From Engraulis encrasicolus (lineage: Eukaryota > Chordata > Actinopteri > Clupeiformes > Engraulidae), in NCBI RefSeq assembly GCF_034702125.1, contig NC_085861.1:2227042-2291041 (forward strand): DNA of 64,000 nucleotides. The letters run 5' to 3'. Position numbers and translations under genes: made by a program. The notes beneath the pieces were generated by a model, which worked only from the letters and a program-made list of their open reading frames with translations, ran no database searches and was not told the origin of the DNA. Positions 1 to 12,518 of the stretch are shown here, one piece after another. The number at the start of each line of letters is the position of its first letter. The stretch's first letter is position 1.

Positions 1-420
1 GGAATCATAGACAGCACAAATGTGTAGCTTATTAAAATTGTTATGCTGACATGCTTTGTGATGCTGTAGGTAGTGTAGATAGGCTATCAATGCAGACCTC
101 CTTGGTAGGCCTATTGTCTACACATGCATTTTACATGCAAATGTACTGTATCACTCTCCTGGCATTTCAATTCCATATTACAATTCAAACACATTGATAA
201 ACTCCCTCTCTGGGTTGGGGGCACCACCACCATCACATCCAACACACCACACAGTGAAGCTACTTTCATGCGACTCAATCTGATGTGTTGGTCGCCTGTC
301 AAAAAGAACCAGAAATCCATTTGATGCAAAACAATTATTCTTCTTGATGCTATTTAGTAGGGGGAGGGGCGCCAGAACTCAAACTCGCCTAGGGCACCAA
401 ATAAGCCAGAACCGGCCCTG
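1..420 (-). mobile_element. hAT-like element, terminal part (copy A)
   Basis: This is the inverted counterpart of the first ~440 bp of the element at 23963-25484: read on the minus strand, both begin CAGGGCCGGTTCTGG and continue in parallel to the window edge. The terminus lies at 420 and the other end is outside the window. The CAGGG terminus is typical of hAT transposons, and the related copy has a near-perfect 8-bp target duplication. Reading frames inside it are shadows of this repeat, and no transposase is visible. Confidence 0.75.
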
Positions 421-428
421 TGTTCACT

Positions 429-442
429 ACCCCCCCCCCCCC

Positions 443-475
<33 letters not shown>

Positions 476-534
476 AAACACAGACAGACAGACAGATGTG
501 CGCGCGAACACACGCACGCACGCATGCACGCACA

Positions 535-573
<39 letters not shown>
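429..573. repeat. C-run and (CA)n microsatellites
   Basis: A poly-C run (about 430-442) leads into (CA)n to 470. A short CAGA/ACGC-rich stretch and a second (CA)n tract (537-573) follow. Long reading frames across it are artefacts of the dinucleotide repeat. From 574 to about 1041 I see no gene or recognised element. Confidence 0.9.
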
Positions 574-577
<4 letters not shown>

Positions 578-1041
578 CCAGTAGTTTCCAGTCAGGCACC
601 AACACAGTGTGTTACTCCTCCTTTTCATTCTGCACCACCTGTGCCCCAACCTGAGATCGAGCCGTCTGGCAGTGGTTCCCCATCTCCCACGAGCCGAAAC
701 ATGAGCGCGAGCTGCTTTTATTTTTCAACAAGTCAGTGATTTTAGCACATTTTGCTGCGTCCTCTTAGTTTTTGATTTCTCTTTTCTTGCGCTTGTCCTA
801 GCCACTCTTTTCTTTCTCCATTGTGCGTCCTCTCCGTCGTCCACCAGAGTTTTAACCAAATAGCCAAGTCAACTACACTTGAGGTGATGATGAGATTTGT
901 CAAGTGAGGGCCTGTTGGGAGGGGGCCTTCGAGAACCAAAACATTTAATTGGACTAGCCCAATGTACCTCAGGAGAAGCATCCAATGGGCTCTGATGTGT
1001 CATGTATACAGTCACAGACAATAAAAAAAAAGTCTATATAT

Positions 1042-2550
1042 CAGTGATGTGCGGTCAAGTTTATGGCTGGTGAGGCACTGACTTTTCCAATATCAGATTT
1101 TCAAATACTACAGCTACAGTATTAATAAATATTTGCCAAATAGGCCTACCGATAAGTTTCATATCTCATAGCTTTCTTAACATAAGGTAGACATACATAT
1201 AGGCGGCGGGGGGGCACGACGTCATTGGAGAAACTGTTGTGGTAGGAGGGTCCGGGGTAGAGACCTGCACTCCTCGTGGGACCCAAAGCAAACCAGTGCG
1301 GTGTGGGACAAATATTGAAAGCTCATTGCGGGCGCGGGCGGGAGGGAGAGCGCTCCGTGGATATTGTGTTTGGTAGTCTTTTTATTAATAAAAACATTTT
1401 GGAATATATTTGCGGATGTGTAATCTCGCATATCCGATTCTGTTCTGCTCTTCCGTGTTCTGGCTCTTCCACTCTGCTCATACATAATGCTTCAGAAGTA
1501 AGTGCTGGTCTAAAGAGAGGAACATTCACCGTGAAAAAAACGAAAGTTTTGAAATCAGATATTTGGAAGTCATTCTCACTAGTGTATGACGCAGAAGGAA
1601 ATCAGCTGCCCTTTTCCTGTTGTGACAAGTGCCAAAAGGTTCTCACATACAGCGGGCACAAATCAGGTACATCGGGCCTGAATCGTCATGTCTGTACTGT
1701 TTTAAAAGGACAACAATTGTTGGAATTCAGAGGGAACAAAGCAAAAGTGTCAGAGGCTTTGAAGGAAAAGACAGTGGAGAAATGCGTTGATTTCATTGCC
1801 GCGGACCTCCGTCCATATGACAGTATCACTGGTCGTGGACTAGTTCAGTTAGTGTAACACTTAGGTGACACAGCAGCCAGCATAGGCAAATTTGACGTGC
1901 GAGACATATTGCCCCATTCAACCACTGTGTCACGCCATGTTGAAGAAAGGGCACTCAAATTTAGGAGAGATGTCGTAGATAACATAAAGAGACCATTGGG
2001 AAATACGGGTGTGCTGTTACAACTGATGTTTAGACTGAAACGTATAGAAAAACATCTTTCCTCTCGGCCACTCTGCATTACATCGATTCAGACTACAAAC
2101 TACAGTCCAGGGTGTCATTTTCTGCTCCGTTTGATGTGGGAACCTCCAAGATGGGAGAAAATATCCGTTCTCTTTTATTCCTGAATTTAAGAGCCTTCGG
2201 AATCGACTGCACTTCTTCACGTCTTGGGAGGAAAGATTGTGTTTGTGACAGACAGAGGTGCAAATATAGTGGCCTCCTTACGAGGATTCAAAAGGCTAAA
2301 CTGCAGTGCTCATGTACTGAATTCAGTCCTCTCGCATGCACTGTCCCCTGCTGTGATGAGCGAAGTCCCTGACGCAAGTCAGCTGATCAGCAATGCGAAG
2401 AAGCTCGTCAGCTTCTTTAAATACTCGGGGTTGCAAGTCAAGCTGACAAAGTCGCTCAAACAGTCAGTGGATACGAGATGGAATTCAACTGTGGATATGC
2501 TGGATTCTATCTCACAGCAGTATGACGAGGTCAGTTCTACTCGAAAATAA
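1042..2550 (+). pseudogene. Broken hAT transposase with BED zinc finger
   Basis: Remnant of a BED-finger hAT transposase (Hermes/ZBED-like). The element probably starts at 1042 with a CAGTGATGTGCGG terminus. From about 1530 the frame encodes a BED-type finger: an aromatic WKSF segment, then a C-x2-C pair (CDKC) and a C-terminal H-x-C in LNRHVC. Next come TVEKCVDFIAADLRPYDSI, a stop near 1855, then in the same frame a RDILPHSTTVSRHVEERA segment (1897 on), which is usual for this family. Frameshifts follow: VSFSAPFDVGTSKMGENI is in another frame (~2112), and the catalytic-core segment GGKIVFVTDRGANIV, with CSAHVLN and DTRWNST, in a third (2224-2550). Stops and at least two frameshifts make it non-functional, and the C-terminal dimerisation region is missing. 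The downstream transposon end was not found, so homology to the family is strong but the element boundaries are weak. Confidence 0.85.
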
Positions 2551-2600
2551 CCAATACGACAAAATAAGCTGCATTAATCAACAGACCCTTACATCCCTGG

Positions 2601-2669
2601 TGGTCAAGCATGTGTGGTGGTACACAAGTGAGTTTTACAAAAAAAAGTGTCTCCTATCAAAACCGAAGC
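2601..2669 (+). mobile_element. Tc1-like element, left fragment
   Basis: About 70 bp that matches, in inverted orientation, the interior of the Tc1-like element at 46337-47338 (around 46870-46930), including the GTCAAGCATGTGTGGTGG segment. The match continues at 6315 on the far side of the 3.6-kb element, so the two pieces are halves of one copy split by an insertion. The 5' part of the copy is missing next to the hAT remnant. Confidence 0.75.
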
Positions 2670-5600
2670 GGGGGGCACTCGCCATTCCGACATAGCACCA
2701 TTCCGACATGACGCCATTGCGACATCCCGTCATTCCGACATTTTGGTATCACCATTCCGACAATTTAATGTCACCATTCCGACACTTGTGGGGAGCTGTC
2801 CATGGTCATGGTGCGAGAGATCGCTCGTGCGTCGGCAGCAATCCTCCAACCCCCCCCCCGCCCCCCTTTCTTAAATGTAAAAAAATAATGATCCCCACCA
2901 GCTCAGGATATTTTTTTGGGAGAGAGACCGAAAAGTGAAAAGCTGCCGAAAATAAGAAGCACAAAAGTGACACTGACAAAGTACAACGTACAGACACACA
3001 TAATTGTCTTTAAAATAGAGCCTAAATCAAATTCATTGGCTGAATAATGATCCCCATGGAGCGCAGGATATTGGGAGAGAGCGCAGGATATTGGGAGAGA
3101 GACCGCTCGTGCGTCGGCAGCAATCCACGCACCACCCCCACCCCCTCCTTTTTTTAACATGTAAAAAAATAATGATCCCCATGAGCGCAATATTATTTAT
3201 TATTTAAGCGTCTTAACACTTGACCGCGGTGAAAAGTGAAAAGCTGCCGAAAATAAAAAGCACAAAAGTGACACTTCGTACAGTTCTTAGCAGCAGCTAT
3301 GTTTTAAACAATTTCTGAATACAGCTTAGGCCTACATCTCGCACACATTTATTCAACAACAACGCCATGTTCAAACAAACACACGCAACACTTTCACACT
3401 CCAAACATTCTGCTTGCATGCATTCAGCTCAGGTCATACAAACATCGAATTAAACAGCAACCCGCCCAACCGACACACTGATAAGCAGGCACATGTACCC
3501 TATAAAGGAAATACCGAAACTGATTAGTAAAAACAAAGACTGGGGGACTCCACTATGAAAGGGGGAAATGGTGGAAACATCCAATTAAGTGCAGATAGGG
3601 GCGCTCATGCAGGTTACAGCAGCGGCGGTCGCAATGCGGAGGACCCAACTGATGCCTACAGTACTGAGGACATATCGGCGAATTTCCATACAAAAGCAAT
3701 TAATTAATTAATCAGTTTGAGGATCATAATGTTGTGCCCACTGACGGTAACCAAAACCAAAAACACCTTGTTGCACCATGCGCAAATTGACAAGGCTAAA
3801 GACTGATGTTCCAGTCGTCCAAACAGCCACCCAAAGTATGCCTATTCAAAAAGAACCTTCACAATTTTTTACTATGCTGTAGCCACGTTAAGTAAAGGGT
3901 TTTTATTGCAACTCCTCAACTTTTGCGATTTATTGGAACTCGTGCATATGTGCATGAAGCCTATTAAACTTTCTGAACTGATGCCCGACATACAAAGCCA
4001 CGACCTAGGTAGCCTGTTGTCCTATATGTTTTTGTAAGACACAAAATATTTCCTGAATCTCATTATAACTAAACGTAAAAAGGAAGGCCTACATATCAGA
4101 GCATGTCTTTGGCATTTCGCTTCAGGTCTTTAGTACATCCTATCAGCTGCGTGTTTAAATCCTGGCTTGGCGTTGCATGCCCATGCCCAATTAATTCCCA
4201 TGTCTGCGACAGAATAGGCCTATAAAGTCTCCGTTTTTTTCATGACGATCAATTTCCTTGTTCGTTCTTCAGCATGCATGTAAGTGTCATATGCTGGCGG
4301 ACAGCTGAGATCCACATCCAATGATATTAATGCCACAGAGAAGCGGAGAAGCGCTTTTAAAAGTCAGCAAATACAATGTGGCTGTTACTGTGGGAATTAA
4401 GAGGCAATGATCAGCCTTTTAAATCAGTTTTTAATTTCCGGAATTGTCTAGGCAACACACCAAACTCATTTTTAACAAAACGTTTCATCATGTTATTAGG
4501 CCTATTTCAATCAACCTGTTGCGCACCAAATCGCTCAGCTGGGTTCCCACGAAAGGGACACATTGCGTTTCCATCTCGTTATCTCACCTCTATACTCGCC
4601 TTGTGTTTGTGAAAATGAGCTAAGGTTAGATTAATTCCCCCATTTAGCATATATCACGCCCATGTTGGGCTACGCGCTGTTTTTCAGAGTCAAGTGCGAG
4701 GAGTGTGGTAATATTTCAGAGGGGAGAATACGCGCAGGATATGCGCGCGTAAAACCGACTTAAGTGGAGACGGGAGAATTCCGCCCGTTGTGCGTAATTC
4801 TCTCCAGGATGCGCTGGAAAATAAACATTTTCATGAATGTTATTTTCCTAGGCTTCGTCATTTTAAGGCATAAGGTGTGTGGTGCGAGCGGTGTGTGTTG
4901 TGCATGTGTGTGAGCGAATGTCTAGCTCTGGCCACTCCTCCCGGTGTAGGCTTAAATAAGCATAGCATACATAAGTTTACAAATAAACTTAACCAAAACA
5001 AAGACTTAAACATAAGCGGAAAGTGGCCAGACCACCTTTCACACGCGGACTGTCCCCCTTCCCTTTCATTTAAGGGGAGCTGTCCATGGAAAGAAACGGG
5101 TAGCCTATATCTCATACACATTTCTTTACCAACGCCAAGTTCAACCACTTTCACACTCCAAACATTCTGCTTGCATGCATTCAGCTCAGGTCATAGCCTA
5201 CAAACATCGAATTAAACAGCAACCCGCCCAACCGAGATTCAGATCTTTTTTTGTATCTCAACTCCCACGGTAACATAGGCTACACATTGCATTTACTGGT
5301 GTTCTAGTGCTCTGTATTTGCGATGCGCAGCTCTTTTGGCTTCATTGCTGGAGAACTGTAGGCTATAGGCTATGCCTACAATAGCCTAGGCTACATACTG
5401 TAATGTCAGCGACAAGGCATTGAATTGGGAAGTGGTGAATCGCAGCTGTTCGTCAGTAGCTTAAAACAGGGGGGGGGGGGGGGGGGGCGCACAGCGAACT
5501 GTCCACGCATGTGGTGCTGAAATCATTTGAAGTTCATCTGTCAGCGAACCGAATGCCAGTGTTGTCCTGAATACAGCTTATGAGGCTTCATTTTGATTGA

Positions 5601-6314
5601 CAGCATTCTGGGTGGTAAAATAACTTGAGGCAATTGTCAGTTTTGTGCTTTTTTATTTTCGGCAGCTTTTCACTTTTCACCTCGGTCAAGTGTTAAGACG
5701 CACGAGCGGTCTCTCTCCCAAAAAATATCCTGCGGTCGTGGGGATCATTTTTTGTTTTACATGTAAATAAAAAAAGTTGGGGGGGGGGGGGTTGGATTGC
5801 TGCCGACGCACGAGCGGTCTCTCTCCCAAAAAATATCCTGCGCTCCTGGGGATCATTATTCAGCCAATGAACTTGATTTAGGTTCTATTTTAAAGACAAT
5901 TATGTGTGTCTGTACGTTAAGCACCATAGGGAAGCCGCTGTTTATCGGTGTAGGCAATTGTCACAAAAACAAATGGCATCAGTTTTACACTGTCAAATGA
6001 CACAACGAGCCATCACCCCTTATCATCAGTAAATTACTGAGTGGTAGCGGGCTTGACTTGCGTGTGTCTTTTTCTCGGCTTTTGCAGCTGGTGCAGCCCT
6101 ATTATTCCATGGTGAGCTGTCCACGCGTGTGGTGCTGAAATCGCGTGTCGGAATGCTGGTATGTTGGGGGGGGAAAAACCATACCACCATTCCAACAAAA
6201 GAAAAATTGAAATTCGGAATGAGGGGACGTTTCATTTCTGAAGAAAATATCAGCATTCCGACAATTGAATGTCAATGTCGGAATGACGGTATGTCGGAAT
6301 GGCAGCATGTAACC
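2670..6314. mobile_element. 3.6-kb fold-back element with ATTCCGACA subterminal repeats
   Basis: The two ends are long inverted repeats. At the left (2681-2795) and right (6130-6303), the words CATTCCGACA / TGTCGGAATG recur many times at irregular spacing. Inside them a second inverted block (about 2800-3290 against 5640-5920) shares the GCTCGTGCGTCGGCAGC and GATCCCC segments. Two interior blocks are direct repeats of each other (about 3325-3480 and 5095-5240, including ATTCTGCTTGCATGCATTC). No convincing transposase frame is present. The element interrupts a Tc1-like copy; flanking AACCGAAGC (2661-2669) and AAGCCAAGC (6315-6323) may be a diverged 9-bp target duplication. The superfamily is not assigned. 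Confidence 0.75.
5469..5790. repeat. G homopolymer runs in fold-back element
   Basis: There is a run of about 19 G at 5469-5487 and another of about 12 G near 5779-5790. The second is the inverted counterpart of a C-rich run near 2850. Length here may be affected by sequencing error. Confidence 0.7.
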
Positions 6315-6822
6315 AAGCCAAGCATGGTAGTGGGACTGACATGGTTTGGGGATGCATGGATGTTGTCAACATTGGTAATCTGAAATACACCTAAAAGAAA
6401 CATGCATGTCAACATGCACTGTGACTACTGAAGCAGATCATGATATTCTCCATAGGATTGCATTCAAATCTCACACCAATCTACTTAAGCCAGATGCAGA
6501 CTCAAAATGTAAAAGTTCAATGCAAAGAAAGGTTGAAACGCACACTGATGACCTCCCTTTTCATTTCGAGACAATTCGAGCAAACACAGCCCCTTCTCTA
6601 CCGGATTTTAATCTGGGGTGTACTCACTTTTGTAAGTACATGTTCAAACATTAATGGCTGTATTTTGTTTTTTTCTGAGTGAACAAGAAATTTAAGCGGT
6701 TAAATATGTTGTTAAAAGGTCACTAATCATTGTGTCAAAGTGAAATTTCTGTAATGCTTTCCTGTGAAAAGATATACTCACAAATCTGAAAAACTGTAAG
6801 GGGTGTACTCACATTTATACTG
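6315..6822 (+). mobile_element. Tc1-like element, right fragment
   Basis: This continues the split copy begun at 2601. It matches the reverse complement of 46337-46860 almost base for base, through GGTTTGGGGATGCATG (a remnant of the Tc1 'WG' segment) and down to the terminal ...TACTG at 6822, followed by TA. No intact transposase frame is present; the frames at 6406-6682 are not transposase. Confidence 0.8.
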
Positions 6823-6824
6823 TA

Positions 6825-8387
6825 TTACCATGCCCAAAAATATCATATGGGGCTATCATATCCAACAGACATATCAGATGTCAGTTTTGCAGCCCAAATA
6901 ATACAAATATGCTGTAATTTTGAATTTCTAGTTGAAGTAGCTTGTAATGTAGTTCGCTACATTTTACAGATGGAGCTATCTTAATATTTCTATTGGATGT
7001 AGCTTGTCTAGTGGAGCTAAATGTTAGCTTACTAGGTTCTACAAGTAGCTTGGGCAGCCAGACACTGTTCTCGCTGCCTCGCACTGTACACTGTTCACTC
7101 CAGTCACACGCAGATGCCCAACAACACAAGCGAATCTACACACATCACATTACATATGGTAACTAAACCACCCGGGCAGCCCACCATGAATTCAGGAAAG
7201 GTGTGCATTTTTGAAAGTGGTGTCAGCTTGGTGACAGGATAGCACAGGTGCTTTGCTTTGAAGTGACGGTTAGTTAGACGGAACAACAACATTGCCATCA
7301 AATAGTAAACTTAGTGCTTCGGCGAGCACATCAGGGGGAAAAACGGATTTCCTACCTTATTCTGTCCTGTTAATTCCTGTTATTTGAAGCTCTTAGTTTC
7401 ATTATGAAATCTCTTAAGAATTGTGAGCCCTGAGCCCTCAACAGCCAGGCCTCTCCTCACTGCTCTTAGCAGGTTGCCCATCCCCCGTTGCTGGTGGGCT
7501 ACCTGTGTCCCCCCTCCTTCTACTGCTCTCCTCTGCTTGACCTGTGCACTCTGTGATTTTCCGTTTGTGGCCCTATAGTGGGTTGCTAGGGGCCCTCGGC
7601 AACAGGCGCTCCCCCTGCTACTGACATACAGACCCCTTTCACTGACCTACAGACCCGGTACTTTTCCGTCATGCACTAAGTGTGGCAAGGCAGTGATTGG
7701 CCCAGCAAGCAGACCTTCCGGGTCCAGAGGTGGGTCCTGGCCTGCTGGTAACACCCCTGGCTCGGCACCCTGCTGTGCTGCTGGGAGCATATAGGGCCAG
7801 GACAAGAGGTCACCACAGACCACTCATCACACGGGGACTCCATGCCCACTTGGGATCCATCTCTCTCATCATCTTGGACGTTTCAGGATCCCAGCGTCCA
7901 CTCATGTACTCTTGCCGTGCGTCTCTGAGAGTGAGTTGCTACTGCGTTGTTACTATGTTATGTCTGTCTGTATTGTATTGTGTTTACTGTACAGTTTGCA
8001 TTGTCTAGTAGCTGCATAGTATGTTACTCATTTCTCCATGTCGCGGTTCTACCATAGTATTGGTATCATTGGTTCTGTAATGTGCTACTGTGGTGGAGTA
8101 GCGCTTACATCTCTCTATGTTTGTTTAATGCATGCTCTGTGTGTCTGCTTTAGGCAGGCACATATCCATGCCCCAGTCTGCACAGCTATTGTAGCTGTGT
8201 CATGTTCCCTTCTCATTCCCCCCTGCTTAAGATGGCTGCTTGTAGGCAGTCACCTTCATGTTCCCCCTCCCCCTTGGTCAGACAGCTGCTGTAGGCAGCT
8301 ATCCTCATTGCCCTCTGTACATATTGTATATTATATTGTATATACTCTGTATGTGTAATTTCCTTATTGCATTATTATGTGTATATT
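6825..8387. other. Interspersed non-coding DNA, no gene seen
   Basis: I find no supported gene here. 6910-7050 carries reiterated TAGCTTG/TAGTTCGCTACATT words of the kind seen in decayed fish DNA transposons. 7440-8350 has C-rich segments with CCCTAGG/GGGGCCCT-like words and a TGTATTGTATTG-rich tail. None of these has terminal repeats I could define. Confidence 0.5.
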
Positions 8388-10357
8388 CAGGGCTGTAGTG
8401 GTCAAATTAGAGGTGGGTAAACTATGAATTTATTGATCAGACAGGCCGTGACGCGACGCGACGCGACGCGACATAGCACAAAGCAACGCAAGGTGTGAAT
8501 CACTATGGGTCTTTCTCAAAACCTAGGACAGTGTCCTTCCAAGTGTATCAGCCTAATTAGTCACGCCCAGTGATTGGATACTTTTTGGTGAACTCTACAG
8601 AATATCCAATCCCTGGGTGTGACTAATAAAGAGTATCCAATCACTGGGCTTGACTAATTAGGCTGATACACTTGGTAGGACACTGGCCTAGGTTTTGAGG
8701 AAGAGCCAATGTTTTCGGCTGCCTTGTGGCTCTTTGATGATGTGTATTTGAAAATGTTACTTCTCAAGCATGACAACTGATACTGGTGATCACCATTGTG
8801 AATGTATGTGACTTTAGTTGCGGCCCATTCATTTGATATATATATACACACAAAGTGATGTAGGTCTATCCCGCTAAATCTTGGCCTTTATATCTTCATA
8901 TGCCACAAGGCATGGATAGGTAACACTAGGTAGGCCTATTAACCTAAACATTCCGCATATGGACACTATAATATCGTCCAACCAATGTGCAGTTTTTCCC
9001 TCTAAATGCTGCAAATATTAAGTAGCCTATCAAATGTAATCAGTGCTTAACCCCCACATCCCGAATAAATATCAATCAATAATAGGCAACACATTTAGAC
9101 AATTTAGACATTGTCAGTAGACCTCCATGTGATACAATAAGTGAACATAATTTCAATCTCTTGAAAACCTTGTGCATCTGTGCAGTTGTGCCAATTTGGT
9201 AGTTTATGAGGACCCATAATAGCCTACTTTGTACACCTTTAAGGACCTGTTAAGGACCTAAGTTTAGCAAGCTACAACATCACAGCATTGGGAAAGACTT
9301 CAACATTTGGATCTAGCAATTCTTGGCTGGCATTGCAATTCCTGCTCTTATGTTTATTCTGTTACAAATGCCAGGGGGTTTTGTAATGAATGCAGGTGGC
9401 ACCGTAGTTGAAATACAATGTCCTGTAGGCTATTGTGAATCACAGCATGTGAGGGGAAAACAGCTTGCATTTAGCAATAATAATAATTAGATAAGATAAT
9501 TCCTGCTTCACTGATGCATTCTGTTGCAAAAGTCATAAACTAGTGCCTGTTTTCACATTGATCCAAGGCACAGTGTTGTTGGACTCTCCCAACTGGACAA
9601 AAAGTCAGCTTAAATTCCCTCGCGTTGCGATGTGCGCGTCGCATCGGTATTAAGTAATAATTAAGAACTGCCGCTACTCGCGGTTACCTTTCATAATATA
9701 GAAAGCATAAGGAAGAATCGGTCAGTTTGCTGCTAGGACAAGGTGTTAAAAAGTAACATAACTTGGAAGGATAGCATGACTGCGCATTAGCTAATCTTGA
9801 AAGCTCGTTCTGTCATTGCCATAATTCGTCAAGTCAAACTTATTTATAAAGCACATTTAACGACTCATGTAAATTGATCTCTGTCAGTCTTACTTTGTAC
9901 TTGAGGCCTTTTGCTGGCATCTGCGGAAGTGGAAGCACTGGATGGTCCCTTCAAATATCTCCTAATATCCATGATGATTAACTTTGAACAGGTAGGCAGG
10001 CAGGCAGGCAACTACACAACGTGTATGTGTTTACATATTCCCTGGATCCTGATTGGTGTCGCCGCCGCAGCCGAAAGGCACTGATTGGAAGGTCACATAC
10101 CCGAATACAGAGCAGATGAAAATGATTCCTACTTAAGTGTTAAATATGTTCAACAATGACACCAAATTTATTTTGGATTATTCCAACGGCAGATCACAAG
10201 GCGCAGGGAACTTTGACGTGCGTAATTGCCATTAAGAGCTGCGTAAACGCTATTTAGAGGTGGGTAAACGCTATTTAGAGGTGGGTAAACGCTATTTCCT
10301 AAATTCCAGAGGTGCGTAAACGGCGTTTACGTGCGTTTACCCTCCACTACAGCCCTG
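8388..10357. mobile_element. Non-autonomous hAT element (~2.0 kb)
   Basis: Both ends read CAGGGCTGTAGTGG inward (14-bp perfect inverted repeat). Subterminal GAGGTGGGTAAAC words occur once at the left and at least three times at the right (10257-10350). The left flank is TGTATATT. The right flank gives only TGTA before another element starts, consistent with an 8-bp duplication cut by a later TA-targeted insertion. No transposase is visible. The interior holds a palindromic MITE (8508-8706), a (GACGC)n-like run near 8450-8470 and an (AGGC)n run near 9990-10010. Confidence 0.75.
8508..8706. mobile_element. Palindromic MITE, family M1 copy 1
   Basis: The arms TTTCTCAAAACCTAGG... and ...CCTAGGTTTTGAGGAA are inverted. 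Inside, the phrase AGTGATTGGATACT is mirrored by AGTATCCAATCACTGG. The same structure occurs at 44997-45138, so this is a small mobile repeat family. It is non-coding. Confidence 0.75.
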
Positions 10358-10361
10358 TGTA

Positions 10362-11060
10362 CTAACCCCAACTCCGATGAAGTTGGGACGTTTGGTAAAC
10401 AGTGAATAAAATCAAAATGCTATCATTTTCAAAACACTCAATCTATTCATTAGATGGAGAATAGTGAAAAGACAACATATTAAGTGTTAAAACCGAGAAA
10501 AAATATTGTTTTGGGGGAGATATGTACTCATTTCTAATTTGAGAAATCCAACACGTCTCAAAAGAGTTGGGACGGGGACAATAAATGGCAGCAAATGTCG
10601 AGGAAGACTAAAAACAAAACAAAAGACAACACTTAACAGTTAAATACATTAACCGATGAGATGATTTTATATAAAAAAAACAGTGTTAATTCCTATCTTG
10701 GACATGATTTCACCAGCTTAAATGGTGGGTGTATTCCTTGTCATGTTTTGCAATGTTTTCCTTTCTGTAGTGCTTACAGTGTGACAGGTCTTGACCAAAA
10801 ACCCACCATTTTATCACCTGCTGGTCCTTATGATAGAGCCAAACTATTAAAACATAGTGGAGAATGCAATTTGACCTTACTATGTGGCAGTAATCGAAGA
10901 TCTCCCTTCAAAATATGGCATGAGTGGCTTTTCATGCTGTTTAAAACCCATGTATACCATTCAGCACTGTATTTAACTCTACAGATGAGTGAGAACATCT
11001 TAACCAATTCACTGCATGAAAAGAGGAATTTGTGGATGAGTTTTGCACCTTAAATTGCCT
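10362..11060. mobile_element. Mariner-like element, left part only
   Basis: It starts CTAACCCCAACTCC after a TA at 10360-10361 and continues GAAGTTGGGACG, then a TGAATAAAATCAAAATGC segment. The same opening closes the element ending at 38271, and a cousin opens the element at 61571. The right half is not found, and the 3' limit given is approximate. The 130-residue frame at 10661-11053 matches no transposase I recognise. Confidence 0.6.
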
Positions 11061-11309
11061 CATACCTCAAGCCACAGCATTTGCGGCTCCCCCATGCCCC
11101 CCTCCCATCCCCTTCTTAGAAGAGCCTTTAATATGTAAATGCCAGTGATCAGGTCGGGAGCTGCCCCAGTCAATTTCAAGTGGGGTGGGGTGGGGTGAGG
11201 TCAGGTGGGTGGGAGGGAGTGGGGGGTCGGCAGGCCTGTTTCTAGGATTTTGGGGTCCCTAGGCAACGGGATTGTTGGGGGCCCTAGGGCATTTTTTGGC
11301 CTTTTACTA

Positions 11310-11346
11310 AAATGTGTGTGTGTGTGTGTGTGTGTCTGTGTGTGTG
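11310..11346. repeat. (GT)n microsatellite
   Basis: A short GT tract with one interruption. The preceding 250 bp contains GGGTCCCTAGGCAACGGG/GGGGCCCTAGGGCA words like the ends of CAGGGCC-type hAT elements, but no definable ends. A CAGGGGTAGGGAACC word at 11405 may be another hAT terminus without a visible partner. Confidence 0.8.
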
Positions 11347-11611
11347 TAGGCTATGTTTTTTCACGCTGCCCAGTGGTGTTTTTCAGAATCACTAACCATT
11401 AAACCAGGGGTAGGGAACCTATGTCTCGAGGGCCCTTGAGGCCGTTTTATCCGGCCCCTGATATCATTATAATGTTTTGCAACTTCACAGGAATCTTAGA
11501 AATTACATTTCCAATGCAATTAAGTTAGCCTATATTCAGGGGACCGGGTGGGGACTGTTTTAAAGGTGTCTACCTTTAAAGATGTCTATATGTCTATATA
11601 GGCCTAAAGGT

Positions 11612-12518
11612 CAGGGGCGGAGCTACAGGGGTGGCTAGGGTAGCATTTGACCCCCCTGAAATCTGATTGGCTACCCCAGGTGCTCCCCCAGAAAATGGAC
11701 AGTAGCCACGCCCACTCGCGTTACACGAAGCGCATTTATATCGGTACACACCACCCTCGTAAATTTGGGCATATGGGGTACCATTCGAAAGCTTAAAATC
11801 CCCTCTATCTAGTGGCACGCATGGGAACTCACTGTGTTGTACGGTTTGACGGTAATGACTCATAGAAGCAGATGTGTGCTTCTCCATCCTGAAGACGAAA
11901 AGCCTTAGAGAAAGAAAACAGCTTATTTCAGTCCAGATTAATTTCATTTTCCTTTTGAAAAGTCAGCTTTGTGCCACTTAAGATTTTTCAGTACTATAAT
12001 GCTCTATTTCCCATGTGATAAATAAATAGATTAAAACACATAGGAGAACTAAAACTTAAGGGTGCAGTTATAGGGTGCACTTTAGAAGGGATTCAGTGAC
12101 AGTGCCTTACAGCAGGTGTTAGGGTTGCCAAATGTGACCAATGATTACCAACCCAAAAATACTAAAAAGAACGCCTTAAGACTAAAATCCTGCCAGAATT
12201 AAAAAGAAGTCTTGATTTATTAGCCTAATAAACCAGCCTAAATCAGTTGGCGCTGGTTTTCCAGGCTATTGATTTATATGACCACAAATCTACAGAATAC
12301 ATATCTGCCCAAAGCCCTTTTTTAACCCTAGATGACAATCGGAAACCGCTCAATCTGGTAACACTGACGGGTATCATAAGAACCCAAGAAAATCATTCTC
12401 TTTATCTATTCTATAGTGTTTGAGTGTTTTTTTTTTCTTTGAGTAAGAGCATGCCCCTGTGAAATACACGTGGCTACCCCATTGCCCCCTCAAGAATAAA
12501 TGTCTGGTTCCGCCACTG
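11612..12518 (-). mobile_element. Non-autonomous hAT, inverted pair copy 1
   Basis: About 907 bp running from CAGGGGCGGAGCTACAGG to ...TTCCGCCACTG. It is nearly identical, in inverted orientation, to 13795-14703. No matching 8-bp repeat flanks this copy (CTAAAGGT on the left, TTGGTATC on the right), unlike copy 2. Its right edge interrupts a LINE reading frame. Non-coding; the reading frames inside are repeat shadows. Confidence 0.85.

Noticed and set aside
10661..11053. 130-codon frame as a transposase
   Set aside because: No DDE, helix-turn-helix or other recognisable motif. It lies inside a mariner-like copy but reads as chance.
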